Below are positions 5,532-15,600 of a stretch of 33,891 bases of DNA, in pieces. Within the stretch, counting starts at the first letter, position 1, and every line of letters begins with the position of its first letter. The DNA is from Clostridia bacterium. Its GTDB lineage: Bacteria; Bacillota; Clostridia; Saccharofermentanales; Saccharofermentanaceae. The stretch spans positions 1 through 33,891 of the forward strand of contig JAKSRF010000015.1 in the NCBI GenBank assembly GCA_024403755.1, in the 5' to 3' direction. Made by a program: the position numbers and the translations under genes. Under the pieces are notes generated by a model that was given only the letters and a program-made list of their open reading frames with translations, was not told the DNA's origin and made no database searches.

Positions 5532-7976
5532 ATGGCAAATAATGCGACAAAATCCGTAAAGAGTAAGGGTAACAAAGGGCTAAGTTACACTAAATTCGGA
5601 TATTTATTTATTGCTCCGTTCGTTGTTGTTTATTGTTTATTCAGTTTATATCCGCTTATTACCACATTTTGGTACAGCGGTGCTAATATGACGAGTACAA
5701 CAGCAAATTTCTGGGGTTTTGAGAACAAGGAAGTTTATTATGATGAGTTCCTTGATTTGACAGCTGCTTACGGTGACAGCTTTGAAGATACCGTAGGTAT
5801 TGAGAAAAAAGAGTATATGAAGATTAGAAATTTCTTCCTCGCACAGGATGCGGCAAATTTATATAAGCCGTTAGACGAGAAAGGAATAGTTGCTTTGCAG
5901 GATGCATTAAGTCAGGGCTTACTTGACGGAGTATCTGCTGATACAGCAGCAAAAGTAAATCAGGCAATAAGCGAGAAGAATTTATTCTATATTGATTCAA
6001 CTGCTATGTCTGAACTTAAAGCCTGGAAATCAGGTTATGCCGACGATACGCTTACAATAACGAATCAGTTGAGCAAAATATCATCAAGTTTGGAATTAAT
6101 TGCTAATCCTGAGGTTTCTGAAGAAGAAGGTGAAGAAACCGAGACGATTACAGCAAATGATATTATAGAGTCGGAGAGTTTCTCAGAGTTTATTTCATCT
6201 TTGGAGTCTGAAGAAATTGAGCCTTCAACACAGATGCTTATTAATTATCTTGCTGAGTATGTAGGAAAAGACAGTCTTACAGATTATTTTAATTCTGTTA
6301 AGGCAGGCGAGATATCATTAGAAGATCCTTCTTTCTATTATGTGTGCTACAATCTTAATTCACCTAAGGGTACAGATGCCGAAGGTAATTCGATATCAGG
6401 TTTTGCAGTTCCTTTTATTAAGGATGTACAGACTTATTTATCAGCTGAATGCTGGCCGAATACAATTAAGTCTTTGAGCACATTCAGTCAGTTTAATGAG
6501 TATGCTTCAGGTAAGATTAATCTTCATGAGAATGAGTCACAGCTTCTTGATGATTTGACCTTGTTGTATGAAGCAGGACTTATCAATAACGTCAATCTTA
6601 TTGAGAAAGACGGTAAGCTTGTTCCTGAAGAAAATAAGGAAACTAATATCCTGTATGCAATGCAGAAATATATTGAAGAGAAATATGAGAGTAACGTAAC
6701 TTTACAGCGTGTTGCAATGCAGATTTCTCAGATAGAAGCTTATACAGGTAATCAGGGACGTTCTTTATTGGTTGGTACCGGTTATGAGAATATCGACAGT
6801 TATATTTCATTCAACGGAGAGCTTGATGTTCAGAAGTATATTCAGTTTAAGAATGAATTAGGTTTTGCTGATTTGCTTACTTATGAAAGATATGAAGAGT
6901 TAGATGCTGCTTACAGAGAGAAGAAGGTAACAGAAGCACAGGCTGCACTTGATGAAGCTAATGCTCTCCTTCCTGAAGTTCAGGCAAAGTATGATGCAGC
7001 AGTCGGAACCGATGGCGAGAAAGCTGCTAACGAAGAGTTAAAGAAGGTTACCGGTGAGATAGCAAAACAGGAGGGTAAGATTAAAAACCCTAAGGGATTG
7101 TTAACACAGGTAAATGCAAAGAGTGAATATATCTTCGTAGGTGCTGATAACTTTAAGAAGATTTTTACCGATAAAACAAGATTTAATACCGTAGTCGGTT
7201 CGTTCTATAATACGGCTATTCTTTGGATTATGGGTGTTATTCCGCAGATGCTCCTTGCACTTATTCTTTCTGCATGGTTTACAGATACAAAGATTAAGCT
7301 TAAGGGCCTTAGCCTTATGAAGGCTTTGATGTATTTACCTAATGTAATTACAGCCGTAACAATAGCTATCTTCTTCAGAAGAATATTCGCATATTCTACA
7401 GGTGCGGCACAGTCACCGTCACAGCAAATATTGCATATGTTCGGTAAAACAGAGGGCTATAATTTCTTTGAGAGTGCATGGGCAACCAGATGGATTATTG
7501 CTTTCATTAATTTCTGGATGTGGTATGGAAATACAATGATTACATTGATAGCAGGTATTTCTTCTATCTCTGAATCTTTGTATGAGTCAGCTCAGATTGA
7601 CGGTGCTAATACATTCCAGACATATGTATTGATTACACTTCCGCTTTTGAGACCTATCATGCTTTATACTGTTGTTACTTCCCTTATCGGTGGTCTTCAG
7701 ATGTATGATATCCCACAGAACCTGAACATGAATCCGGCTCTTGTTAATTTCAACGGATCAATGATTCGTTCAACAAGAACAATACTTATGTATATTAATG
7801 ATCAGGCTTTCGGTACGCAGGATTTGAAGCAGGTAGGTATTGCTTCTGCCGTATCAATCTTGTTATTTATCACAACAACAATCCTCTCTATTATTATCTT
7901 CTATTTGATGCGTGATAAGGATGAGGCAAAGGCTGCTAAGGCTAAGAGAAAAGCTAAGAAGGAGGCTGCAGTATAA
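5532..7976 (+). CDS. Sugar ABC transporter permease (MalF/LacF type) with a very large TM1-TM2 extracytoplasmic loop
   Basis: This is an inner-membrane permease subunit for carbohydrate uptake, 814 residues where about 300 is normal. TM1 lies at about residues 23-47 (YLFIAPFVVVYCLFSLYPL), as in LacF/MsmF-type proteins. Then comes an insert of about 480-500 residues, rich in Glu/Ser and partly helical, with a coiled-coil-like stretch at about 470-520 (AQAALDEANALLPEVQAKYD). The ordinary permease resumes at about 531 with YIFVGADNFKKIF, followed by five TM helices and the EAA loop (ESLYESAQIDGANTFQTYVL), which contacts the ATPase. The C-terminus is a Lys/Ala-rich tail. I chose the ATG at 5532 because TTGGAGAG lies ten bases upstream; an in-frame GTG at 5508 lacks such a site. 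It is followed two bases later by the second permease gene. No frame break was seen in the insert, so it is a real part of the protein. Confidence 0.85.
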   Translation: MANNATKSVKSKGNKGLSYTKFGYLFIAPFVVVYCLFSLYPLITTFWYSGANMTSTTANFWGFENKEVYYDEFLDLTAAYGDSFEDTVGIEKKEYMKIRNFFLAQDAANLYKPLDEKGIVALQDALSQGLLDGVSADTAAKVNQAISEKNLFYIDSTAMSELKAWKSGYADDTLTITNQLSKISSSLELIANPEVSEEEGEETETITANDIIESESFSEFISSLESEEIEPSTQMLINYLAEYVGKDSLTDYFNSVKAGEISLEDPSFYYVCYNLNSPKGTDAEGNSISGFAVPFIKDVQTYLSAECWPNTIKSLSTFSQFNEYASGKINLHENESQLLDDLTLLYEAGLINNVNLIEKDGKLVPEENKETNILYAMQKYIEEKYESNVTLQRVAMQISQIEAYTGNQGRSLLVGTGYENIDSYISFNGELDVQKYIQFKNELGFADLLTYERYEELDAAYREKKVTEAQAALDEANALLPEVQAKYDAAVGTDGEKAANEELKKVTGEIAKQEGKIKNPKGLLTQVNAKSEYIFVGADNFKKIFTDKTRFNTVVGSFYNTAILWIMGVIPQMLLALILSAWFTDTKIKLKGLSLMKALMYLPNVITAVTIAIFFRRIFAYSTGAAQSPSQQILHMFGKTEGYNFFESAWATRWIIAFINFWMWYGNTMITLIAGISSISESLYESAQIDGANTFQTYVLITLPLLRPIMLYTVVTSLIGGLQMYDIPQNLNMNPALVNFNGSMIRSTRTILMYINDQAFGTQDLKQVGIASAVSILLFITTTILSIIIFYLMRDKDEAKAAKAKRKAKKEAAV

Positions 7977-7978
7977 TT

Positions 7979-8854
7979 ATGGACGGACAGACTAAATTAC
8001 GTAGTAGTTCAGCTGCAAAAAGGGCATACTGCATTCTTGTATATGTAGTTGTTGCTTTCTTTGCATTGTTGGCAATAATTCCTTTTGTATTCATGTTCTG
8101 CAGTGCTACATGGGATTCAGGTAACATACAGACTTCAATTAAACTGTGGCCTAATTTCGGCAATCTTATCGGTCAGACAAAAGCAAACTATAATACTCTT
8201 GCACAGAGATCTACCTTTAAGTTTGCAGTAGGTTTTAAGAACTCAATGCTTATTTCAGGTTGTTCAACAGCACTTACAGTATATTTCTCGGCACTTACCG
8301 CTTATGGCTTGAAGTGTTATGAGTTTAAGGGACGTAAGGTTATATTTGCAATTATTGTAGGTGTAATGATGGTTCCTACAGCAGTTAACATTACCGGTTA
8401 TTACAGACTTATGCATTCAATGGGTCTTCTCGGTTCAAAGTTAACTCTCATTATTCCTGCTATTGCTGCACCTAACACTGTATTCTTTATAAAACAGTAC
8501 TTGGATTCTTCTTTCTCAATTGATATCGTTGAGGCTGCACGTATCGATGGTGCAGGTGAGTTCTATACATTTAACAGAATCAGTTTACCAATTATGATAC
8601 CTGCTATAGCTACACAGGCTATATTCTCCTTCCTCGGAAGCTGGAATAATTTCTTCACTCCTTCAATTCTTTTGAATAAGTCTGAGAATAAGACACTTCC
8701 GCTTATGGTTGCAGAGTTGTATGGTGATCGTTTTACTGATTTCGGTGCTATTTACTTTGGACTTTCCGCTTCAGTATTTCCTGTAGTAATTGTTTACTGT
8801 TTCTTGCAGAGATACATTATTTCAGGTGTAGCTGCCGGCGGTGTTAAGGAATAA
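7979..8854 (+). CDS. Sugar ABC transporter permease (MalG type)
   Basis: This 291-residue protein is the second permease half of the sugar importer. It shows a first TM at about residues 18-40 ([22 protein letters not shown]), five further TM segments, and the EAA motif [21 protein letters not shown] that docks on the ATPase. The length is normal for the family. Its start is two bases after the stop of the first permease, with GGAGG at 7961-7965 inside the preceding gene, so translation is probably coupled. No nucleotide-binding subunit follows; a multi-purpose ATPase encoded elsewhere is likely, as is common for Firmicute oligosaccharide importers. Confidence 0.9.
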   Translation: MDGQTKLRSSSAAKRAYCILVYVVVAFFALLAIIPFVFMFCSATWDSGNIQTSIKLWPNFGNLIGQTKANYNTLAQRSTFKFAVGFKNSMLISGCSTALTVYFSALTAYGLKCYEFKGRKVIFAIIVGVMMVPTAVNITGYYRLMHSMGLLGSKLTLIIPAIAAPNTVFFIKQYLDSSFSIDIVEAARIDGAGEFYTFNRISLPIMIPAIATQAIFSFLGSWNNFFTPSILLNKSENKTLPLMVAELYGDRFTDFGAIYFGLSASVFPVVIVYCFLQRYIISGVAAGGVKE

Positions 8855-8871
8855 TTATTTATATTATTATC

Positions 8872-8909
8872 AGGGCTGCCTCTTCAAAAAGGGAGACAGC
8901 CCTTTATTG
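8872..8909 (+). terminator. Terminator after the permease genes
   Basis: AGGGCTG (8872-8878) pairs with CAGCCCT (8897-8903), extended by CTC/GAG across one C-A mismatch, and is followed by TTATTGT. It separates the transporter genes from the cellobiose phosphorylase gene 41 bases on, so readthrough or an unseen promoter must serve that gene. Confidence 0.7.
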
Positions 8910-8949
8910 TAAAAAAACAGGTAAGAATTTTTTGTATGGAGGCAAATAT

Positions 8950-11424
8950 ATGAAATTCGGACATTTTGATGACAAGGCTCGAGAGTATGTAATCGAGACA
9001 CCAAAGACACCATATCCTTGGATTAACTATCTCGGAACACAGGCTTTCTTCGGTCTTATATCTAATACAGCCGGCGGATATGATTTTTATAAGGACGCCA
9101 GACTCAGAAGAATTACACGTTACAGATATAACAATGTACCTATAGATATGGGCGGTCGTTATTTCTATATTAATGATAACGGTACAATTTGGAATCCGGG
9201 TTGGTCACCTGTTAAGACGGAATTGGATTTTTATGAGTGCCGTCACGGTATGGGCTATACCATTATTACAGGTAAGAAAAACGATATTAAAGCAGAAGTT
9301 ACATTTTTTGTACCGCAGGACTTCGACGGTGAGGTTCAGCAGGTTGTTCTCTCCAATGAGGGTTCAAACGCAAAGACATTCTCATTCTTCTCATTTGCTG
9401 AGTGGTGTCTTTGGGATGCACAGGATGACAGCAACAACTTCCAGCGTAACTTCTCTACCGGACGTGTTGAGGTAAAGGATTCTGTAATTTATCATAAGAC
9501 TGAGTACAGAGATCGTCGTAATCACTATGCTTTCTATTCCGTAAATGATGAGATTGACGGTTACGATACAGACAGAGATTCGTTCATCGGATTGTATAAC
9601 GGCTTCGGTGATCCACAGGCTGTAGTTGCCGGTGAGGCAACCAATTCCTTCGCTGACGGTTGGGCACCTATTGCTTCACATTATAAGAAAATTACTCTCG
9701 CTCCGGGTGAGACAAAGACATTAGTATTTGTACTTGGTTATGTAGAGATGCCGCAGGATCAGAAATTTGAGGCTGACGGCAAGACAATTAATAAGGTTAA
9801 GGCTCTCGAGATGATTGAGAAGTTTAATACCGCAGAGAAGTTTGCATCAGGTATGGCTGAGCTTAAGGCTTATTGGGACAAACTTTTGGGCATTCTCAAT
9901 GTTGATACACCTGATGACAGAGTAAACCGTATGGTTAACATTTGGAACCAGTATCAGTGTATGGTTACATTTAACCTTTCACGTTCTGCATCATATTTTG
10001 AGTCCGGTATCGGTCGTGGTATGGGATTCAGAGATTCTAATCAGGATATACTCGGATTCGTTCATCAGATTCCTGACAGAGCCAAGGAGCGTATTATAGA
10101 TATCGCTTCAACTCAGTTCCCTGACGGTGGATGTTATCATCAGTATCAGCCGCTCACAAAGAAGGGTAATGCAGATATCGGCGGTGATTTCTCAGATGAT
10201 CCGTTGTGGCTCATTCTTTCTGTTTCAGCTTATATCAAGGAGACAGGTGATTGGACAATTCTTGACGAGATGGTACCTTATGATAATGATATGTCAATCG
10301 CTCAGACAATGCTTGAGCATTTGAAGGTATCCTTCTACCATATAGTTAACAATCTCGGACCTCACGGTTTGCCGCTCGCTATGAGAGCTGACTGGAATGA
10401 TTGTATTAATCTTTCATGCTTCTCTGATACACCGGGTGAGTCTTTCCAGACATATACCAATCCTAAGTTTGAGGCTGAGGGCGGATATTCGAAGGTTGCT
10501 GAATCAGTAATGGTTGCATCACTCTTTACTTATACAGGACCAAACTATGTTGCTATTTTGAAGCATCTCGGCAAGGATGATGAGGCTCAGGCTGCACAGA
10601 AGGCTATCGACGATATGAAGAAAGCAATCATGGAGTCAGCATGGGACGGTGATTGGTTCTTGAGAGCATATGACGCAAACGGCGAGAAGATGGGTTCAAA
10701 GGAATGTGAGGAAGGTCAGATTTTTATTGAGCCACAGGGCTTTGCAATCATGTCTGATATCGATGAGACTGCAACTAAGAAGACACTTGCTGCTATCGAT
10801 GAGCGTCTTAATACACAGTATGGTCTTGTTCTCAACAACCCTGCTTTCTCTAAGTATTATATTCAGTATGGTGAGATTTCTACTTATCCGGGCGGATATA
10901 AGGAAAATGCCGGAATATTTACTCATAACAATGCATGGATTATCTGTGCTGCAGCTTATGCAGGTGAAGGTGATCAGGCATTTAAGTATTATTCAGAAAT
11001 AGCACCTGCATTTACTGAAGAGACTTCCGATATTCATAAGACGGAGCCATATGTTTACGGCCAGATGATTGGCGGTAAGGATGCAGGTTCCGATATCGGC
11101 AGAACAGGAAAGAACTTCGGTCAGGGTAAGAACTCATGGCTTACCGGTACTGCTGCTTGGAATATGGTAGCTATATCCCAGTACATACTCGGTGTTCAGG
11201 CTGATTTTGACGGACTTAAGATTGATCCTTCAATTCCGGCTGCATGGGACGGACTTAAGGCTTCACGTAAGTTCCGCGGTGCTGAGTATAACATCACAGT
11301 AAAGAATCCTAATCATGTTTGCAAGGGCGTTAAGTCAATGCTCGTTGACGGAAAAGAGATAGCAGGTAATATCATTCCTGTATTTGCCGACGGTACACAT
11401 GAGGTAGAGGTAGTGCTTGGTTAA
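8950..11424 (+). CDS. cbp: Cellobiose phosphorylase (GH94)
   Basis: This cytoplasmic enzyme cleaves cellobiose with phosphate to alpha-D-glucose-1-phosphate and glucose (EC 2.4.1.20), saving one ATP per disaccharide. The 824-residue length matches known GH94 cellobiose phosphorylases (about 810-820). Family motifs are clear: an N-terminal beta-sandwich beginning [15 protein letters not shown], then in the (alpha/alpha)6 barrel GFRDSNQD (359-366), [25 protein letters not shown], and RADWNDC (479-485), whose Asp484 is the expected general acid. GGAGG at 8938-8942 selects the ATG at 8950; an in-frame TTG at 8932 is upstream of that site and unlikely. The gene follows the sugar importer and precedes mnmA and cellodextrin phosphorylase. 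The motif pattern around YHQYQPLTK and DIGGDF favours cellobiose over chitobiose or laminaribiose, but specificity is inferred. Confidence 0.9.
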   Translation: MKFGHFDDKAREYVIETPKTPYPWINYLGTQAFFGLISNTAGGYDFYKDARLRRITRYRYNNVPIDMGGRYFYINDNGTIWNPGWSPVKTELDFYECRHGMGYTIITGKKNDIKAEVTFFVPQDFDGEVQQVVLSNEGSNAKTFSFFSFAEWCLWDAQDDSNNFQRNFSTGRVEVKDSVIYHKTEYRDRRNHYAFYSVNDEIDGYDTDRDSFIGLYNGFGDPQAVVAGEATNSFADGWAPIASHYKKITLAPGETKTLVFVLGYVEMPQDQKFEADGKTINKVKALEMIEKFNTAEKFASGMAELKAYWDKLLGILNVDTPDDRVNRMVNIWNQYQCMVTFNLSRSASYFESGIGRGMGFRDSNQDILGFVHQIPDRAKERIIDIASTQFPDGGCYHQYQPLTKKGNADIGGDFSDDPLWLILSVSAYIKETGDWTILDEMVPYDNDMSIAQTMLEHLKVSFYHIVNNLGPHGLPLAMRADWNDCINLSCFSDTPGESFQTYTNPKFEAEGGYSKVAESVMVASLFTYTGPNYVAILKHLGKDDEAQAAQKAIDDMKKAIMESAWDGDWFLRAYDANGEKMGSKECEEGQIFIEPQGFAIMSDIDETATKKTLAAIDERLNTQYGLVLNNPAFSKYYIQYGEISTYPGGYKENAGIFTHNNAWIICAAAYAGEGDQAFKYYSEIAPAFTEETSDIHKTEPYVYGQMIGGKDAGSDIGRTGKNFGQGKNSWLTGTAAWNMVAISQYILGVQADFDGLKIDPSIPAAWDGLKASRKFRGAEYNITVKNPNHVCKGVKSMLVDGKEIAGNIIPVFADGTHEVEVVLG

Positions 11425-11455
11425 TTCTCGGGTCAGTATCGAATAAAAACAGTAA

Positions 11456-11490
11456 AACAGCCTGCGTTAATTACGTAAGGCTGTTTTTTT
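11456..11490 (+). terminator. Terminator after cellobiose phosphorylase
   Basis: AACAGCC (11456-11462) pairs with GGCTGTT (11479-11485), with weaker pairing inside the loop, followed by a run of T to 11490. It ends the sugar-utilisation transcript before mnmA. Confidence 0.85.
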
Positions 11491-11526
11491 GTTATAATTG
11501 TGAGGTATTTATCCTTCTCGAAAAGG
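11490..11526 (+). promoter_or_regulatory. mnmA promoter: extended -10 plus downstream TCGA-centred palindrome
   Basis: TGTTATAAT (11490-11498) is an extended -10 with a perfect TATAAT. It lies directly after the previous terminator's T run. Fifteen bases downstream is CCTTCTCGAAAAGG (11513-11526), a palindrome with one mismatched pair centred on TCGA. A very similar palindrome occupies the same place relative to the promoter at 23868-23899. Confidence 0.55.
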
Positions 11527-11535
11527 GGCGCAAAG

Positions 11536-12630
11536 ATGACAAAAATATTGGCGGCAATGAGCGGCGGAGTAGACAGCACATCTGCTGTTTTGTTATTACA
11601 AAAGCAGGGTTATCAGGTAGAGGGTGCCACATATCTTTTAACACCGGATATGAAGGCACAGTCTGAACGTGCCGCACAGGTTTGTGCCAAAATCGGTATC
11701 AGACATCATGAGATTGATTTGATTAAGCTTTTCGAAGAGAAGGTAAGAAAATATTTTGCACGAACTTATCTTGACGGTAAGACTCCGAATCCGTGCGTTG
11801 TCTGCAACAGAGAAATTAAATTCAAAGCTTTTCTTGATTATGCAACAGAAAACGGTTTTGACAAAATTGCAACAGGTCATTATTGTGCAATAAATGAGGA
11901 TGGGAACGGAGTACATCTTTTGACGGGGAAAGAAGGAAAGGATCAGACTTATTTTCTTTCCATGGTGGATAGAAATGCGCTTTCGAGAGTTGTTTTTCCG
12001 ATAGGTGATATGGATAAGAATGAGGTCCGCAGGGTAGTATTCGATGTGGATGAAGCTGCGTCAAAGCTGAAGGACAGTGTGGATATATGCTTTGTTCCGA
12101 ATGGGGATTATGTTTCTGAGGTTTTATCACATGCAAACCCTGAAGAGAGTGAGAAGGCAAAGGCAGAAGGTAACTTCGTTATACTTAAAGATAAAAGTGT
12201 GCCGGGGAAGCACAAGGGTTATATAAATTATACTATAGGACAAAGAAGAGGATTGGGAGTTGCCTATACGGAACCGCTTTATGTGGTGGGAACAAATCCG
12301 CAGACGAGTGAGGTATATCTCGGCTGTGAAGGCGATATTTACAGTAATACAGTCAGCTGCGGAAATATAAACATAATAAACGAATATTCATTTAACGAAG
12401 CAATAAAGCAAGGAAATTTATCTGCCAGAGTACGCTTTTCTAAGGCACTTACACCGGTTAAAGCAATCAGCGGATTTGAAGGACCGGTACAGGTTGTTTT
12501 TACTGATAAGGTCAGAGCGGCCGCTCCCGGACAGACCATTGCTTTTTACAGGGATAATGAATGTGTAGGCGGTGCCGAGATTATCGGTAATGATTTTGAC
12601 AGAATTAACCCTATTTGTGATAACAATTAA
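11536..12630 (+). CDS. mnmA: tRNA-specific 2-thiouridylase MnmA
   Basis: MnmA activates U34 of tRNA-Lys, -Glu and -Gln with ATP and transfers sulfur to give 2-thiouridine. The 364-residue protein shows the N-type PP-loop SGGVDSTS (9-16), NPCVVCNREIKF with Cys90 as the expected nucleophile, ATGHYCAI (112-119), and SVDICF with Cys185 as the second catalytic cysteine. The C-terminal region (INYTIGQRRGLG, RARFSKALTP-like) matches the family's beta-barrel end. The ATG at 11536 has AGGGG about eight bases upstream; the in-frame GTG at 11500 is rejected because it lies only two bases after the -10. The gene is out of place metabolically, between two phosphorylase genes, and has its own promoter and an upstream terminator. 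Confidence 0.93.
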   Translation: MTKILAAMSGGVDSTSAVLLLQKQGYQVEGATYLLTPDMKAQSERAAQVCAKIGIRHHEIDLIKLFEEKVRKYFARTYLDGKTPNPCVVCNREIKFKAFLDYATENGFDKIATGHYCAINEDGNGVHLLTGKEGKDQTYFLSMVDRNALSRVVFPIGDMDKNEVRRVVFDVDEAASKLKDSVDICFVPNGDYVSEVLSHANPEESEKAKAEGNFVILKDKSVPGKHKGYINYTIGQRRGLGVAYTEPLYVVGTNPQTSEVYLGCEGDIYSNTVSCGNINIINEYSFNEAIKQGNLSARVRFSKALTPVKAISGFEGPVQVVFTDKVRAAAPGQTIAFYRDNECVGGAEIIGNDFDRINPICDNN

Positions 12631-12682
12631 GTGAATATCGTATAGAATAGATTTATATGGTTATAAACAGGAGGATTATATA

Positions 12683-15600
12683 ATGTTATTAAAGGGACAG
12701 AAAGCACGTGAACAGGAGATTACGGCAGTAGATTTCTTGAAAACAAAATTCGGAAGTCTTGCGGGAAATACACCGAGTGCACAGTTTATCGGATTCGGAA
12801 AACAGATGCAGGTAATAGGTATTGCCGGTCTTGATTTTGAATCTCCTTTTGTTTCAGAATTGCTTCAGGATGACAGAATTTTTGATATAGCCGTGGATTA
12901 TGCCAAGGCCGGAAAGAATATTCTTATATCTGCTGATATCAAGATGTATGTTGAGGAAAACGGAAAGATTGACGAAGTTGAGCTTGCGAAGGACGTCAGA
13001 GATTATATAGAAGGTGCTGCTAAGGCCGCAGCTTTATGGGGCGGAGAGCTTAACAGCAAAGGTGAACTTATAATTGACCCGTCAACACCGGCACCGGGAC
13101 CGCACTATTATACAAACCTTCTTATCGGAAACAGAATCGGTTTTGACAGACCGCTTCAGAGTACTCCGAAGGCTGCAATCGACCAGCTGGGACGTGGTTG
13201 CTTCAGAGCACATGCAGACACTCAGGTGTTGGCAACAAAGTGGGATTATCTTCCTGAGGAGAATGGATTCCCTGCTAACAGACAGTTTTATATCACTGAG
13301 AACGGAAAACAGATTTTCTATTCATGTAAAGCTTCGGATGAAAGTGTTGAGAAGATTACCACTGTTCATTCTCAAAACAGAACAACAATTACTTATATCC
13401 TTAAGGACGGTCTTGAGATAAGAAGAACAATTTTCATTCTTCCATCGGAGGATGGAATGCCGCTTGCTACGGAAGCTCAGATGATAGAGATTAAGAATAA
13501 CGGTCCGAAGGATCGTGATTTGAGAATTGTCTATACAGGCATGTTCGGTACCAGTGAGGTACATGCTTTAAGAGAGGATGTTATTTTCTCAACTGTAGTA
13601 GCACAGTCTGAGGTATTCTTTGACGAGAACAATGAGATAAAAGCAATTTCTTTTAATCCGAATCCGAAGTGGACAAAGGGTAATATAAGATTTGCTACGT
13701 TAATGACGACTGAGTTTGATAAGAACGGTAACAAGACAGGCAATGTAATATTCCCTACAGAGTATTGTGCACGCTACAGTGATTTTGTAGGTAACGGTAC
13801 TTTGTATAATCCGCAGTTTATAGGTTTCCTGTCTAATAAACCTTCATTTAAGGGACCTGGTTTTTATGCCTTGGCTTCTTCATTTAAGGTTCAGGCCGGT
13901 GCATATACGCGTATCGATGGCTTTACTTGCTTGAGCTCGGATGCGGTTAATCCGAATTTTGAGGACGAAGTGACCATGAAGCAGGAGTTGACCAATCTTA
14001 TCGAAGCTTATTCAGATGAGAAGAAGCTTCCGTCGCAGTTTAAGTTTGTTTGTGATTTTTCTTCCGAATATTCGGATTATATGAAGATTAAGCATGAAGA
14101 CAGTGATTTTGAAGCTTACGTGAATAACAACCTGCCTTTCCAGGTTTTCTATCAGACTTTTGTTTCACGTTCTCTTGATTGGACACAGAAGGGCTACCGT
14201 GAGATAGGTTTCCGCGAGATTCAGGATATTTTTGCATCAATGTACTATTTCGCGGGAATGGGACAGACTGAGTTTGTTAAGAAGCTTCTTACCGAGTGGA
14301 TCAGCAATGTTTTTGAAGACGGCTATGCTAATCATAATTTTTATTGGACAGGTAAAGAGCCGGGCTGGTGGTCTGATGATGCCTTGTGGTTGCTTCAGGC
14401 TTTGGACAGATATGTAAGCCTTACCGGAGATTACGCTTTCCTTTCATCAAGAATAGTAATGGCTGATTACGCTGAGAAGGCAGCGGAGGCTAAGAAGAAC
14501 GGTGTTGAACTTGCTGATGAGTATACTCGTACGGTTTTGAATACGATTAAGGCTATTATCACTTACAGCGCAAAGATTTCTGTCGGTAAGCATGGTATAC
14601 CGTTGATAGACCGCGCAGATTGGAATGACTGTCTCAGAGTTGATCCTGATTGTGTAGGCGGTGCTGTTAAGATGGAAAAATATCGAGAACAGCTTGGCAA
14701 ATCAGGCAAAGAATTTGCATCTGTTCCGTTTGAATCAGAGTATTCCGAATCAGTTATGAATGCTTTCCTTCTTAAGGTAGCAATAGATGCGGCATATAAG
14801 ATGTTCTCTCACGAAGGTGACAGCGAGTATGCTTCTGTGCTCAAGAATTTGAGTGATAAGGTAAAAGAAAATGCTTCAAAGTATGCATGGAAGAATGATT
14901 TCTATGCGCGTGTTCTTTTCAATCGCTCTGATAAGCCTGAACTCGAATATCTCGGAGCAGCAGGGGATAAGCTTCAGGTTGAGGATGCTCCGGGAAGTTA
15001 TTTCCTTAACAGCTTCTCTTGGTCTGTTTTGGCTGAAGTTGCTTCCGAAAGTCAGATTGAGGCAATGCTTGACTCAATGGATAAGTATCTTAAGTCACCA
15101 TACGGCTTCAGACTTTGTTCTACGGTTGATTATTCAAAGATAGCTCCGAAGATTGATGTTGCACTTTATTATCCGGGTGACCGTGAGAACGGCGGTGTAT
15201 TTAAGCATGCCAACATGATGGCAGCTGCAGCAATGCTCAAGGCTTCAAAATCCGTTGAGAATGAGGCTCTTGCTGAAAGACTTGCTGATACTGCATACTG
15301 GGTAATCGACTGTATTCTTCCTTATCGTACTCTAAAGTCACCTTTTAAGACCTGCGGAAATCCGAGACTCTGTACACAGTATAATAACTGTGAGACAGGT
15401 GAGAACATAGGACCTACTCTTTCAGGTACATCTACATGGTTACTTCTTTGCTTATTTACATGCTTCGGTGTTGAGTTTACTGCTGACAGTCTTATCTGTG
15501 AACCTCTTCTTCGTAAGGAGGAGACAAAACTTGAGGTTATGGTAAACAGCGGAAAGGCATCTTATGCTATACATGTTACCAAGCCTGAGGGATTCAGAAG

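Noticed and set aside
8932..8949. TTG start for cellobiose phosphorylase
   Set aside because: The GGAGG lies after it, at the right distance for the ATG at 8950.
12615..12627. Lac-operator-like sequence TTGTGATAACAA
   Set aside because: It lies inside the last codons of mnmA, is short, and no LacI-type regulator is nearby; chance is likely.
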